A stretch of DNA of 64,000 bases from Planctomycetaceae bacterium. Its GTDB lineage: Bacteria; Planctomycetota; Phycisphaerae; Sedimentisphaerales; Anaerohalosphaeraceae. The notes beneath the pieces were generated by a model that was not told the origin of the DNA, ran no database searches, and saw only the letters and a program-made list of their open reading frames with translations. Positions within the stretch are counted from its first letter, which is position 1. Each line of letters starts with the position of its first letter. Shown here in pieces: positions 9,286 through 18,249 of the stretch. The DNA is taken from positions 1 to 64,000 of the forward strand of contig JAJFTK010000012.1 in the NCBI GenBank assembly GCA_021372945.1. Direction: 5' to 3'. A program made the translations under genes and the position numbers.

Positions 9286-9304
9286 CGCAGGCTTCCAGCC
9301 TGCG
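9286..9304. repeat. Short palindrome between the two secreted-protein genes
   Basis: An 8-bp inverted repeat (cgcaggct / agcctgcg) has a 3-base loop. It is the form of dispersed palindromes widespread in planctomycete intergenic DNA. Another gcctgcg half-copy lies at 9257. It is not followed by a T-run, so a terminator role is unsure. Confidence 0.45.
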
Positions 9305-9411
9305 TTACGTTAGATAATCGCCGGGACAAGAGGCGTTCTCCTGTTCCGGCTTGAAGGGTTTTGACGGTCAGAACCTTAAGATTTAATGTACCTTTTTTGG
9401 AGGTCGGAAAG

Positions 9412-10116
9412 ATGAAGAAATTAAGTTTGTTAGCGTTAGCGTGCATGATGGGGGCAGCGGCTCAGGCTGTTCTGATCGATGATTTTTCGGGTGATCTGAG
9501 CAATTGGACGAGCACGGTGATCCTGGACAACGCCAATACGGCGGTGCAGAACACCTCCGCGTGGCAGATTACAGACGGGACGCTGCAATTGAACACCACC
9601 GTCCGCGATGGAAGCAGCGTTGAGCAGTGGGCGATGATCCGCAACGGTCTAAGCCTCGGAGTCGGCGAGGAATTACAGGTGGACGTCGTTGTCGGCGCAG
9701 CCGGCTCTCAAGATATCGGCCTCTATGTAGGCGGAACAACTCCCACGTTTAATGTTCGCCAGGATTATGTTGCGATGTATCGCCGCAACAATGGCCAGCT
9801 TTTCACACGGGGTTTTGACGGCACGGCCGAGTATGTTTTGGCCGGAGACTGGACAAACAACATTCCGGTCACCAAGCTGTTTATTTCTCGGATTGCTGAG
9901 AACACGTTCGAAGCCGGCTATTATAATGGAGCCGTGCGCACCGTTATGGCCACTCGCACGCCGGCCACGGCGAACAGTGCCGATGTAATCGGATTCTACG
10001 CTGACGTTCGCGGAGTTGGTGTCATCGGCAGCGTTGACAATCTGACCATCGTTCCGGAACCGGCAACGCTGGCCTTACTGGGACTTGGATTACTGATCTC
10101 CCGTAGGCGCAAGTAA
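9412..10116 (+). CDS. PEP-CTERM sorting domain protein
   Basis: From the ATG at 9412 (GGAGGT upstream) the protein has 234 residues. A signal peptide (about 1-19, ending AAAQA) is followed by one beta domain closely similar to the N-terminal domain of the preceding protein. Shared segments include WTSTVILDN, DGTLQLNTT, AMIRNGL and NGQLFTRGFDGT. It ends with a canonical exosortase signal: VPEPATLALLGLGLL then the basic SRRRK tail. PEP-CTERM proteins are cut by an exosortase and usually end up on the surface or in exopolysaccharide. No exosortase gene is present in the window. TTGACG at 9361-9366 could be a -35 element but lacks a good -10. Confidence 0.88.
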   Translation: MKKLSLLALACMMGAAAQAVLIDDFSGDLSNWTSTVILDNANTAVQNTSAWQITDGTLQLNTTVRDGSSVEQWAMIRNGLSLGVGEELQVDVVVGAAGSQDIGLYVGGTTPTFNVRQDYVAMYRRNNGQLFTRGFDGTAEYVLAGDWTNNIPVTKLFISRIAENTFEAGYYNGAVRTVMATRTPATANSADVIGFYADVRGVGVIGSVDNLTIVPEPATLALLGLGLLISRRRK

Positions 10117-10144
10117 GAACTGGTACAGGTTGTTTAAATAGCAG

Positions 10145-10190
10145 GGACTCCGGTAAATCGCCCGGAGGGATTTGATTTGCCGGAGTCCTT
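10145..10190 (+). terminator. Hairpin terminator after the PEP-CTERM gene
   Basis: A 15-bp stem (10145-10159 with 10174-10188, one G-T pair) has a 14-base loop and is followed by a short T-rich stretch. It sits 28 bases after the PEP-CTERM stop and between two convergent genes, so it probably ends the sigma/FecR/secreted-protein unit. Confidence 0.65.
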
Positions 10191-10293
10191 TATCATGCGT
10201 CTTACTGCCCGAATCACGCCTGATCACAATCGACTTCAGTCGAGCGGAGTCGGTCTGTCGATATTCATCTTCAGACCTGAAACTTTCGGTTGA

Positions 10294-12384
10294 TTACCGC
10301 ACAGGCTCCTGCGTCGAAGATGACCCCGTATCGGCAGCGGCCTCCTGGGTTTGCAGGTGTCGCTGCAAGTCCGGCTTCTGGTCGATATTCTGAAGCGTAT
10401 CGCTGTTCTGGCGAACATTCTCGGATACCTTGTTCAGGTCGATCGGATTGTCGGCGACCTGCGGCGTCAAAAAGATCAGCAATTCGGTCTTTTCTTTTTC
10501 GATCAGGGTCCGCTTGAACAACATGCCGAGGATGGGCAGATCGCCGAGCAGCGGAACCTTGTTCACCGTCTCGCGGTTGTTATCCTGCATCAATCCGCCG
10601 ATCACAATCGTTTGACCGTTTTTCACGGAGACCCTGGTTTGCGAGGAGCGTTTGGCGATCACAACGGCGTCGATATCCTCCGAAATGGGTACAGTGTCGG
10701 TGGTCAGCGTCGAGATCTCGGGGCTGATGTCCATGATGACCATGCCGTCCGGGTTGATATTCGGCGTGACCGACAGGATGATCCCGATGTCTTCGTATTC
10801 GATGGTGTTGGTCAGGTTCCCCGCATCCGATAGTACCGTGTTCCGCACGAACGGGACCTCCTGTCCCACGGTGATCTTGGCCGTCTGATTATTGCTGGTC
10901 AGAATGTAGGGCCGCGACAGCACGTTCAATTGCCCCACCGACTGCAAAGCCCTCAGCGTCCACGTGAGATCGCCTTCCACGATGCGCGTGACCATTGCGC
11001 CGCTGTTCACGATGCTGCCGGGGCCGCTGGTGCCGGGCGTCAGGTCGGTCTCGATGAATCCCTGGCCTTCCGAGCCGAGATTATTGATAATGAACTCGGT
11101 TCCGAGGTCAAGGTCGCTATTGGTGGTGACCTCCGCGAGCAGGCACTTGATCAATACCTGGGGCACGGCCCTGTCCAGATCGTCAATGACGGGCTTGAGC
11201 TTGCTATAGTTCTTTGTCGAGGTCATAATGAGCAGCGAATTGGTATCGGGATCCGATTCAATATAGGTTTCGTCCGAGAAGTCGCCTGCCGCCGAATCAG
11301 AGGTGCTGCGGCGGTTGGTCACGCCGGCGCCGCCGCGTCCCGTGCCTTGCCGGTTTTGCTCATTGATATCCTGCAGGCCCTGGATGAGATTATTCAGGAC
11401 CGTTTTCAGGTTGTCGGAGCGGGCGTTCTTGAGCGTGTAGACAAAGAGCGACCGTTCTTCATCCGGGTTGGAGTCCAATTCCTTGATGACGGTCGCGATA
11501 ACCTGCAGGACATCCGATGGTCCGCTGACGACGACCGCATTGGTCCGCTCGTCGGCAGAGGCGACGACGCGGACATTCGGGCCGCCGGCGGCGCTGTCGG
11601 ACTGCTGCTGGCCTTCGTTGCGGTCTCTGCCGCCGGGACCGCCGCGAAAGCCGAACATCCGCGAAAAGGGATTGGCGTTCTGGGCGGCATTGGTCGCCTG
11701 CTGAGGATTGAACACCTCGTTGATCAGGAGGGCGGCCGTATCGGCGTCGGCGTACGAGAGGTGGAACACTTTTACATCCGAGACCGCGGACATCTGGGTG
11801 TCAACGGCGCGAACAATCTCGATGAAGCGTTTGATGCTGGCGGTCGTGTCGGTAATGATCAGGCTGTTGCTGGCCTGGTTGGCCGTAAGGACGGCGTAGC
11901 TTGGCAGCAGAGTGCTGAGGTCCTCGCGCAGATTGGCCGCATTGGCATAGCGGATGGGAATGATATGCGTGACCATGTCATCTCCGGCGACAATTTTATC
12001 CGGATCATTGCCGGACGTTACGGGAATGTTCAGCTTGCTGGCCTCGCTGAGCGGCACCAGCTTGAGCGTTCGCCCCGTGCGTACCGCGGCGTACTCTTTT
12101 TCGCGCAGCACCGTGTTGATCAGCACAACCGCCTCGTCAACACTGAGCGGCTGTTTGCTCAGCAGATTCACCCGGCCGTCAATATACGTATCGGAGATGA
12201 TGACCAAGCCGGTCGTTTCGGAGAGATACCCCATGATCTCATTGATGCCGGCATTTTCAAAGTTCAGCGTGATCTTTTTTTGTTCCAGGGGGATATCGTT
12301 GGGGTCCTCCTGCGCGGCGGCCCACGGCGCCCACATCAATAATCCAAGCATTATCCCACACACTAACCCATTCGCTCTTGTCAT
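10294..12384 (-). CDS. gspD: Type II secretion system secretin GspD
   Basis: A 696-residue outer-membrane secretin that forms the exit channel of the type II secretion system. It has a signal peptide (about 1-24, ending AAAQ) and an N0 domain (about 36-105). Three N1-N3 repeats follow, with HIIPIRYANAANLREDLSTL, VFHLSYADADTAALLINEVF and VYTLKNARSDNLKTVLNNLI. The conserved secretin domain (about 430-640) contains VPFVRNTVL and GQTIVIGGLMQD, and ends near LLIFLTPQV. It lacks a long pilotin-binding S-domain but keeps a polar 50-residue tail. It is the last gene of the minus-strand gsp operon, 34 bases after the GspC-like gene. Confidence 0.95.
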   Translation of the reverse strand: MTRANGLVCGIMLGLLMWAPWAAAQEDPNDIPLEQKKITLNFENAGINEIMGYLSETTGLVIISDTYIDGRVNLLSKQPLSVDEAVVLINTVLREKEYAAVRTGRTLKLVPLSEASKLNIPVTSGNDPDKIVAGDDMVTHIIPIRYANAANLREDLSTLLPSYAVLTANQASNSLIITDTTASIKRFIEIVRAVDTQMSAVSDVKVFHLSYADADTAALLINEVFNPQQATNAAQNANPFSRMFGFRGGPGGRDRNEGQQQSDSAAGGPNVRVVASADERTNAVVVSGPSDVLQVIATVIKELDSNPDEERSLFVYTLKNARSDNLKTVLNNLIQGLQDINEQNRQGTGRGGAGVTNRRSTSDSAAGDFSDETYIESDPDTNSLLIMTSTKNYSKLKPVIDDLDRAVPQVLIKCLLAEVTTNSDLDLGTEFIINNLGSEGQGFIETDLTPGTSGPGSIVNSGAMVTRIVEGDLTWTLRALQSVGQLNVLSRPYILTSNNQTAKITVGQEVPFVRNTVLSDAGNLTNTIEYEDIGIILSVTPNINPDGMVIMDISPEISTLTTDTVPISEDIDAVVIAKRSSQTRVSVKNGQTIVIGGLMQDNNRETVNKVPLLGDLPILGMLFKRTLIEKEKTELLIFLTPQVADNPIDLNKVSENVRQNSDTLQNIDQKPDLQRHLQTQEAAADTGSSSTQEPVR

Positions 12385-12418
12385 TGCCTTTCCCTCGTTT
12401 CGTCATCAAAGAAGCGGA

Positions 12419-12997
12419 TCAGTTTCCCAATTCCTGTTTTCGTCTTTCCATTAGTTTCTTCAAGATCGCGTCTTCATCCCGGCCGGATGAAGGGGCAGAT
12501 TCCATTTTCCTGGACTGCGGCGCGGCCGGGGCAGAGTTCGGATCGGCGGATGATCCGGCGGACGCGGCAGGACGCGCGACCTCAGATTCGACGCGATCGA
12601 ATTCCTGTCCTATTCTGACTTCGCGAAGCTTGTCGTTGTGTTTGAACAGAACACGGTCGATCTCGATTTGGTCGATGGTCCCATCCAGAAGCTGGGCCCC
12701 CACCGCAAGCCGTTTCGACTGGCCGCTGATCTCATCCTCGACAAAGGCAAGGCGATTTTTCGTCTCGACAGCAACACCCCGCAGTACGTAAAGCGATAGC
12801 ACAACTTTTTCCATGCGCGTCTGGCCGGCGCCGTCCTGCGCGCTGGGAGTGTAACGCATCCGCGAAAAGATATTCTTTTCGTAAACCGGTTTATACTTTT
12901 CAAATGAACCGGGCCGGCGGATCGGCTCTTCGGCGCCGAGCCCGGCCGAATGAACGATCAAACAACTCAACAGGCAGCAATAAACCAGTCTTCTCAT
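12419..12997 (-). CDS. GspC/PilP-like inner-membrane secretion component
   Basis: A 192-residue exported protein with a signal-like N-terminus (about 1-22). The central part (about 35-130) resembles the homology region of GspC/PilP: YEKNIFSRMRY, then LYVLRGVAVETKNRLAFVED, then IDRVLFKHNDKLREVRIGQE. In T2SS this region contacts the secretin N0 domain. The C-terminal 60 residues are polar and low in complexity. It sits between GspM and GspD and overlaps the GspM stop by four bases (ATGA), the place where a GspC/PilP function is expected. The assignment rests on position plus weak motifs; the PDZ or coiled-coil part of classical GspC is absent. Confidence 0.65.
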   Translation of the reverse strand: MRRLVYCCLLSCLIVHSAGLGAEEPIRRPGSFEKYKPVYEKNIFSRMRYTPSAQDGAGQTRMEKVVLSLYVLRGVAVETKNRLAFVEDEISGQSKRLAVGAQLLDGTIDQIEIDRVLFKHNDKLREVRIGQEFDRVESEVARPAASAGSSADPNSAPAAPQSRKMESAPSSGRDEDAILKKLMERRKQELGN

Positions 12998-13548
12998 TTT
13001 TCCACTCCGCCGGCCGAACCGGATCCTTCAACCATATAGATCGATGACAAAGTGAGCTGCAGAGCCATTTGCGACGCATTGTCGTCGGAGGCTCCCAACT
13101 GAAACGATTTGATCTTCAGCGGCAGCGGCGCGGTCTCCAGATCCCATAGAAATCGGGTGACTCCGCGCATATCGCCGGAGCCTGAAACAAAGAAGTCAAT
13201 GTGGCCGAAATCCGCTTTGATCTGTGCATATTCAGGCTGGATCGCGGTGAGCAGCAGCCCTGTTTCTTTTGAAGACTCCTGCAGAAATCTGAGGACAGCG
13301 CTTTCGGTTGCGCCAGCCTGCGCCGATAACCCGTTTTGCTGCATTTGATCCCATCGAACCTTCAACTGCTTTCGCCTCTGCAAAACGGAACGGCCATGCT
13401 CTAATTCAGCGGCCATCGATTGGCCGGCCTGCTTGTTTTCGGAGCGTTTCTGCAGCAGCGGATCCAACACATACCGGTCGGCCACCAGCAGTGCAATGGC
13501 TATAATCGCAAGGATCATTGCTATTCTTTCGCGTGACGTCAGCGCCAT
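12994..13548 (-). CDS. gspM: GspM/PilO-like inner-membrane platform protein
   Basis: A 184-residue bitopic protein with an N-terminal membrane helix (about 8-28), a coiled segment (about 35-65), and a small alpha/beta periplasmic domain (about 75-180). The layout and position match GspM/PilO, which with GspL/PilN forms the inner-membrane platform linking the ATPase to the pseudopilus. Its start overlaps the GspL stop by one base and its stop overlaps the next gene by four, so translation is coupled. Sequence similarity in this family is low, so the call relies largely on topology and order. Confidence 0.75.
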   Translation of the reverse strand: MALTSRERIAMILAIIAIALLVADRYVLDPLLQKRSENKQAGQSMAAELEHGRSVLQRRKQLKVRWDQMQQNGLSAQAGATESAVLRFLQESSKETGLLLTAIQPEYAQIKADFGHIDFFVSGSGDMRGVTRFLWDLETAPLPLKIKSFQLGASDDNASQMALQLTLSSIYMVEGSGSAGGVEK

Positions 13549-14894
13549 TATGAGTTCTCCCGGATAAAGCGAAAACTGATCGCAAACATTTCTTCCCTGC
13601 TGTTCTTGCCCGCCTGGCGAATGTAGAGTATTTTCACATCCTGGAACCGGGGGCTGGATTTGAGATTATCGACGATGTCCAGGACGGCCCGTTCGCCGGA
13701 CGCCTTGCCCGTGATCACCTGGTTGAAGGTTTCATCCACCGCCAGGCTGTTGAGCCAGATGTCCCCCTGGGCGGGAAAACAGTTTGTCAATTCCATGAGG
13801 ACCTCCAGGTGGACAGGCTGGGCGCTAAACCATTGCCTGGCGTACGCCGTCCGCTCGATCATTGTCTCGGCTTGCTGAACATCGGGACGGATGCCAGCTA
13901 ATTCCTGCTCATACCTGGCTATTCTGGCGCGATCAAAATGCCATTCCAACGCGAAAAGGATGCCTATCAGGCCGATCACCGCGGCGGCCCACCCGGCCCG
14001 AGGCATCCAGGGGGATGAACGGATCGATCTTCGATGCGGTTGAATACTATTCAGGAAGTTGATGGCCGGCAGGCTTCCATTTAAACCTCGATCCGCTAAT
14101 GCACCGGCATAAACACTAAGCAGCTGCGCCGGCGAGGACGCCGCGGGAACGGTCTGGACCTTGGCATTTTCAAAGAATTGGCGGATCGGCTTTTGCAGCG
14201 CAGCGGCAGACGAGTCGCTCAGTATGAACGTGCACTCCGGAGGCTGCTTGTGGACGATCGATAAACGCGCAATCTGCAGACGCACACGGGCCAGACAATC
14301 CGCAAGATCTTTGCCTTTGCTGATGTCCCTGACCGCGGTGATCAGACCGTCTTCCTGAAACACGATCTCGAGCGATTCGGGATACTCGCGGATCGTGTAT
14401 CCTGAGCGGCCGGCCAGGCAGTCCAGCACGGCAGTGGCCGGCGTCAGGGCGACGACGCGAATATTCGCGGCCGACAAGAACGCCCTGATCTGGTCCGCTT
14501 GTTTTTTTAAGATGGCCGCGACGAACGTCCTTTCTCCCAGACCCGCATACCCAAAGGCGGTATTATCCAGATCAAGCTGGGTCTTTCGTTCAAGCTGAAT
14601 ACGGATCATTTCCTCGGCCAGAGCGGCGTCCCTGGTCAAGGACATATTCAAGAGAATACTGAAGACCCGCCCGGCTTCCAAACCGACCACTGCTTTGCCG
14701 GCAGCGAACCGATGCTCCTTCAAAAAACTCTTGAAACCGGCCGTAAACGAAGCCAGCTCCTCTGTCTTGTCCGAGGGCAGCTTATATTCGGCAACACCGT
14801 GTACTTCGCGTTTGGCGCCGTTTCGGTTGACCTGCGAAACCGCGATGCGGTCCTTATAAAAGATAATTCCTAAATTTGATCTCATCCGTCTCAT
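13548..14894 (-). CDS. gspL: GspL-like protein (PilM-PilN type fusion)
   Basis: A 448-residue protein. Residues 1 to about 290 resemble the actin-like cytoplasmic domain of PilM/GspL, which binds the ATPase. One membrane helix (about 297-318) and a periplasmic PilN-like ferredoxin fold (about 320-448) follow. It lies between GspK and GspM, the normal slot for GspL. Two in-frame ATGs are possible (14894 and 14885). GspL recruits GspE to the inner membrane and pairs with GspM. Confidence 0.8.
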   Translation of the reverse strand: MRRMRSNLGIIFYKDRIAVSQVNRNGAKREVHGVAEYKLPSDKTEELASFTAGFKSFLKEHRFAAGKAVVGLEAGRVFSILLNMSLTRDAALAEEMIRIQLERKTQLDLDNTAFGYAGLGERTFVAAILKKQADQIRAFLSAANIRVVALTPATAVLDCLAGRSGYTIREYPESLEIVFQEDGLITAVRDISKGKDLADCLARVRLQIARLSIVHKQPPECTFILSDSSAAALQKPIRQFFENAKVQTVPAASSPAQLLSVYAGALADRGLNGSLPAINFLNSIQPHRRSIRSSPWMPRAGWAAAVIGLIGILFALEWHFDRARIARYEQELAGIRPDVQQAETMIERTAYARQWFSAQPVHLEVLMELTNCFPAQGDIWLNSLAVDETFNQVITGKASGERAVLDIVDNLKSSPRFQDVKILYIRQAGKNSREEMFAISFRFIRENS

Positions 14895-14906
14895 TCACAT
14901 AATCCG

Positions 14907-16235
14907 TTATTTTATTTTTTTGCCGTTTCGAAGATTTTCCAAGATCGACGGATCGAGACTCCAACCCAGATGATGCAACGGCTGCCGGAGCAAGACCCGG
15001 GGCGGCTGCTGCGTTTTGTCGATCACGACGTAATACCTGCAAAACGCCCTTCCGTTGCCGCTGACGGCGGTAATATCGGCTGCCGATTGAAAAGAACGGC
15101 CCGTAATATAACTGCCGATGCCGATCGCTTTTTCGCGCGTGAGGGCTTGCGTCACCCATAAATAACCTGTTGAGCCGTTGGCGGAGTTTTTGGTCCTTTC
15201 CTGAATGAGCGCATCGACATCCGTTTGATCAAGCCCGGGCAGACACAAGAGCACTTTTTCCGGCGCCGTATTGACATTCACAAGTCCGCTGACGGTTTCA
15301 TCGTCGGTGAGGGTCAGTTTATCAATGACCTTGCTGAACGCCTCGTACGACATGCCGGTGCTGTAATACAGGGCGATCAGGTTGGCATAGCGTCCGCGGA
15401 GACGCGGCATCAATAAAAGCGCCTGGTCCTCACTGATGACCGTCTTGAGCAGTTCCAGTACGCTGCTCTGGTTTTGGTTGGACCGAACGTTGATCCGCGG
15501 ATTGCCCTGTGCATCGACGTTAGGTTCGGCGCTATAGACCGTGACATAATGAAAAAACCCGCTGTCCAGCTTGCCATTGCTATTATCGGCGGGCGGGCTG
15601 GCTTGCGCATCGTTTTCATTCGCGTCGAGCACACCATTGCGATTGTAATCTTCGCCATACAGCAGCAGCGAATCGCCGCCCTTGACCAGCAGAACCTCTT
15701 CGGCGGTTTCCAGCGGCGCATCTTTACAGTAATACGGATGCTCCAGGAGCAGATAATACTCGCTTTCGGCCCCGCCGGTGCTGATTTCCTGATTGCTGTC
15801 GCGCCAGTCGATAATCGAATTGGCCAACTCCGCGGTCATCGAGGGAAGCTTCAAAAGCATTTCAACCGACGCGGTATTGAGATTGATCTTGGCCGCCTCA
15901 TCGGCCAGGCCAAAATCATAATGGCGGTCGTCCTGCAGGTTGGGCCGCATGATCCAAAAGAACCCGTCCCCGAGCGGTACCTCCTCGTACGGGTTGGACG
16001 CATAGCTCACGCCTGATCCGGTCGCTTGATTCAGCATCGCAAAGGCGTACTGGATCGCGCCATTGGCGATCATTTCGGCGCTGGTCATGGACGCCTGGTT
16101 GGTTGCGGCCATGGCCTCTACCCGGACATACTGGCCAAACACGATGGATAGACTTGCCAGCACCAGGACGATCCAGATCGTCACGATGAGGACCGTTGCC
16201 GAACGCAAATGATGTTGGCGGCTCACTCTTTTCAT
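14907..16235 (-). CDS. gspK: Type II secretion minor pseudopilin GspK
   Basis: From the ATG at 16235, which overlaps the GspJ stop (ATGA), the protein has 442 residues. An N-terminal hydrophobic helix (about 12-35, ATVLIVTIWIVLVLASLSIV) precedes a long periplasmic part. That part contains two GspK-type helix-hairpin-helix regions: AAKINLNTASVEMLLKLPSM and LVNVNTAPEKVLLCLPGL. An acidic stretch, DYNRNGVLDANENDAQ, looks like a calcium-binding loop. GspK caps the pseudopilus tip with GspI and GspJ. The frame stays open 192 bases upstream, but that part runs through gspJ and is not needed. Confidence 0.9.
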   Translation of the reverse strand: MKRVSRQHHLRSATVLIVTIWIVLVLASLSIVFGQYVRVEAMAATNQASMTSAEMIANGAIQYAFAMLNQATGSGVSYASNPYEEVPLGDGFFWIMRPNLQDDRHYDFGLADEAAKINLNTASVEMLLKLPSMTAELANSIIDWRDSNQEISTGGAESEYYLLLEHPYYCKDAPLETAEEVLLVKGGDSLLLYGEDYNRNGVLDANENDAQASPPADNSNGKLDSGFFHYVTVYSAEPNVDAQGNPRINVRSNQNQSSVLELLKTVISEDQALLLMPRLRGRYANLIALYYSTGMSYEAFSKVIDKLTLTDDETVSGLVNVNTAPEKVLLCLPGLDQTDVDALIQERTKNSANGSTGYLWVTQALTREKAIGIGSYITGRSFQSAADITAVSGNGRAFCRYYVVIDKTQQPPRVLLRQPLHHLGWSLDPSILENLRNGKKIK

Positions 16236-16939
16236 TGAACGGCGCTTTCCGTTACCGCAGATTCTGCGCAGGATAAGAGAAATACCCTGCGGCTCGTAAA
16301 TTCTTTTTTGACATCGGGGATTTTCCGGCCTTGCGGCTGTTCGTTTTCGATGTCCAGAGTCAATGTCACCTCGACCGCAAGCGGCAGTTGATTGTCCATG
16401 GCGGCCGAATCCCAGGTATCCAGCCACGCGTAGCCGTCAAAGTACCGCAGATTCAAGGACTGAATGCGGCGGCCGATCACTTCATCCTTTGAAATATCAA
16501 CAGTTTTCGAGGACAGCAGGTTAACGGTAGTCTTTCGAACCAGCACGTTTTCCTGAACCTCTTTATCAAGCGTCAATTCATAAGCGGTTTGAATGATATT
16601 GGACGATTTTTCATTCTGGCTGGGTGCATAGGAAGCGGAACAGAATTGCAGCATGTCCGCCTGGCGTCCTTCCGCGGCGGAAAGGTCCTGGCCGTAAAAG
16701 CCGCCGGCCAGAATGCCATTGGGCATCATGGCGGCCTGCAAATCCTGCCGGAGCGAATCATACACGTTTTCGATCAGCGCGTAGGGCCGGATCGCCTCCG
16801 TGGCGCCGCGCTTGGCTTTGGTGGTGATGTAAAGACTGGAATAAAGCGACAGCGCAATCAAGTCCATCAGTACCAAAGCCACGAGGATCTCGAGCATGGT
16901 AAAAGCAGACAAACAGGTTTTACTGTAATTGAGCGTCAT
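16232..16939 (-). CDS. gspJ: Type II secretion minor pseudopilin GspJ
   Basis: A 235-residue pseudopilin whose class III leader reads CLSA then FTMLEILVALVLMD, with the key Glu at +5. The residue before the cut is Ala instead of the usual Gly, as in the J-like gene of the second locus at 46 kb. After the helix comes a beta-rich domain. It overlaps GspI by 20 bases and GspK by four. GspJ is part of the pseudopilus tip. Confidence 0.88.
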   Translation of the reverse strand: MTLNYSKTCLSAFTMLEILVALVLMDLIALSLYSSLYITTKAKRGATEAIRPYALIENVYDSLRQDLQAAMMPNGILAGGFYGQDLSAAEGRQADMLQFCSASYAPSQNEKSSNIIQTAYELTLDKEVQENVLVRKTTVNLLSSKTVDISKDEVIGRRIQSLNLRYFDGYAWLDTWDSAAMDNQLPLAVEVTLTLDIENEQPQGRKIPDVKKEFTSRRVFLLSCAESAVTESAVQ

Positions 16940-17315
16940 AGACCAATGTGGTTAAGCACACTTCTCGTTCGTATCCACGCTGCTGCCATTTAACCGAAAG
17001 CTGGACCTGCTTTAATCCCGGCTCATTCCGGTCGGCGGTATCCAGTTCCCAGCGGTAATCGGGGTATTCATTTCCAAAGTTCCCTTTCATGGACCCGTTT
17101 TGCCATTCCTTGAGGAGCATGGCTTCGGCCAGGCGATTCTCCGCCAGCTCCGAGGCGGCAATTCTGCGCGTACAATTCGATGCCAGGGCGGTTGCGATCG
17201 AGATGCCCTTCATGACGGCAGGCAGCACCAGCGCCAGCAGCACCATGGCGGCAAGCACCTCCATCAAGGTGAAACCTCGCGGTCGTGTGCGTGTTTTGTC
17301 AGACATCGTTTTCAT
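16920..17315 (-). CDS. gspI: Type II secretion minor pseudopilin GspI
   Basis: A 131-residue pseudopilin with a basic leader ending PRG then FTLMEVLAAMVLLALVLP. The small domain of about 90 residues (NRLAEAMLLKEW, LKQVQLSVKW) is typical of GspI. Two starts are possible, 17315 or 17306. It overlaps both neighbours, consistent with translational coupling along the operon. GspI nucleates the tip complex with J and K. Confidence 0.88.
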   Translation of the reverse strand: MKTMSDKTRTRPRGFTLMEVLAAMVLLALVLPAVMKGISIATALASNCTRRIAASELAENRLAEAMLLKEWQNGSMKGNFGNEYPDYRWELDTADRNEPGLKQVQLSVKWQQRGYEREVCLTTLVYDAQLQ

Positions 17316-17805
17316 TGAGCACGATCAATTGAAAATTTTCGGCCGGCGTACGACAGACCAGGTCGATCCTGTTGTCATTGCCGTCGCGCAGCCGGATCCG
17401 GCACAACTTCGTATGTCCCCGCAGATCGAACTGCAGCACGTATCTGCCCTGGTCGATGTTAACGTTCTCGAATTCGAATTCAATGTCTGTCGGCATCTTG
17501 TACCACGCCGCAAAATCTTTTTTGAGCAGTTCATACCGGCTGCCCTCGAGGGCGGTCACACCGTATTGCCGGCGATTCAAATCAAATTCCACTCGCACGT
17601 AACGAGCCTCGGAAACCGCCTGGATCCGGGCATAGCGGGTCAAAAGCTGAATCTGCTCGGCCAGACTATTGAGCTGGCGCGAGGAGAAAAACCCCTTGAG
17701 AGAAGGCGCCGCCATCGCCAGCACCGTACACAGAATAATCATCACCAGGATGAGCTCGAGCAGTGTGAAACCGCCGTGCGCTTGATGGCGATGCGGGCGC
17801 TTCAT
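17299..17805 (-). CDS. gspH: Type II secretion minor pseudopilin GspH
   Basis: A 168-residue pseudopilin. The leader ends HGG then FTLLELILVMIILCTVLAMA. The GspH/FimT-type body has LAEQIQLLTRYARIQAVSEA followed by beta strands. Its start lies one base before the GspG stop region and its end overlaps GspI by 17 bases. GspH links the G-built shaft to the tip. Confidence 0.9.
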   Translation of the reverse strand: MKRPHRHQAHGGFTLLELILVMIILCTVLAMAAPSLKGFFSSRQLNSLAEQIQLLTRYARIQAVSEARYVRVEFDLNRRQYGVTALEGSRYELLKKDFAAWYKMPTDIEFEFENVNIDQGRYVLQFDLRGHTKLCRIRLRDGNDNRIDLVCRTPAENFQLIVLNENDV

Positions 17806-18231
17806 TTAAATATTCTCTCTTGACCAGTTGATGATATCATCATCGTTACCTGCCTGGGCATCCGGGCCGGGCGAGGAAAGATCATAACCGTACTCGTTGT
17901 ATTGCCCCGGCTGCCTGTAGATATATTCCTGTCCCCAGGGGTCCCTGGGCGTTCCCTTCTTGAGATAGGGGCCCCTCCAGCCATCCGCGTTGGCAGGCTT
18001 TTCCATCAGCGCCCTCAGGCCTTCACTGTTCGTCGGATAGCGGCTGGTATCGATCTCGAACGCATCGAGCGCCACTTCCATATTGGCGATGTCGGCTTTG
18101 GCGGCCGTTTGCTTGGCCTGCTCGCTGCGTTTGGTGAACTTCGGCACCACGATGGTGGCCAGGGCCGCCAGGATCACCAGCACCAAAAGAAGCTCGATCA
18201 AGGTAAAGCCTTGTGACCATCTTGCTTTCAT
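17806..18231 (-). CDS. gspG: Type II secretion major pseudopilin GspG
   Basis: A 141-residue protein, the normal length for GspG. The leader MKARWSQG precedes FTLIELLLVLVILAALATIV. The body includes YPTNSEGLRALMEKP, the conserved KKGTPRDPWGQEYIYRQPG, and the C-terminal calcium loop around GPDAQAGNDDDIINW. GspG polymerises into the pseudopilus shaft. Compared with the four GspG-like proteins at 49-52.7 kb it is the canonical form and gives the reference for their C-terminal loop. Confidence 0.96.
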   Translation of the reverse strand: MKARWSQGFTLIELLLVLVILAALATIVVPKFTKRSEQAKQTAAKADIANMEVALDAFEIDTSRYPTNSEGLRALMEKPANADGWRGPYLKKGTPRDPWGQEYIYRQPGQYNEYGYDLSSPGPDAQAGNDDDIINWSRENI

Positions 18232-18249
18232 AGATTCATTCCTTGCGTT

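Noticed and set aside
10930..12342. Long plus-strand reading frame of 470 codons
   Set aside because: It is antisense to the gspD gene; high GC at third positions makes long opposite frames likely. The protein has no motif.
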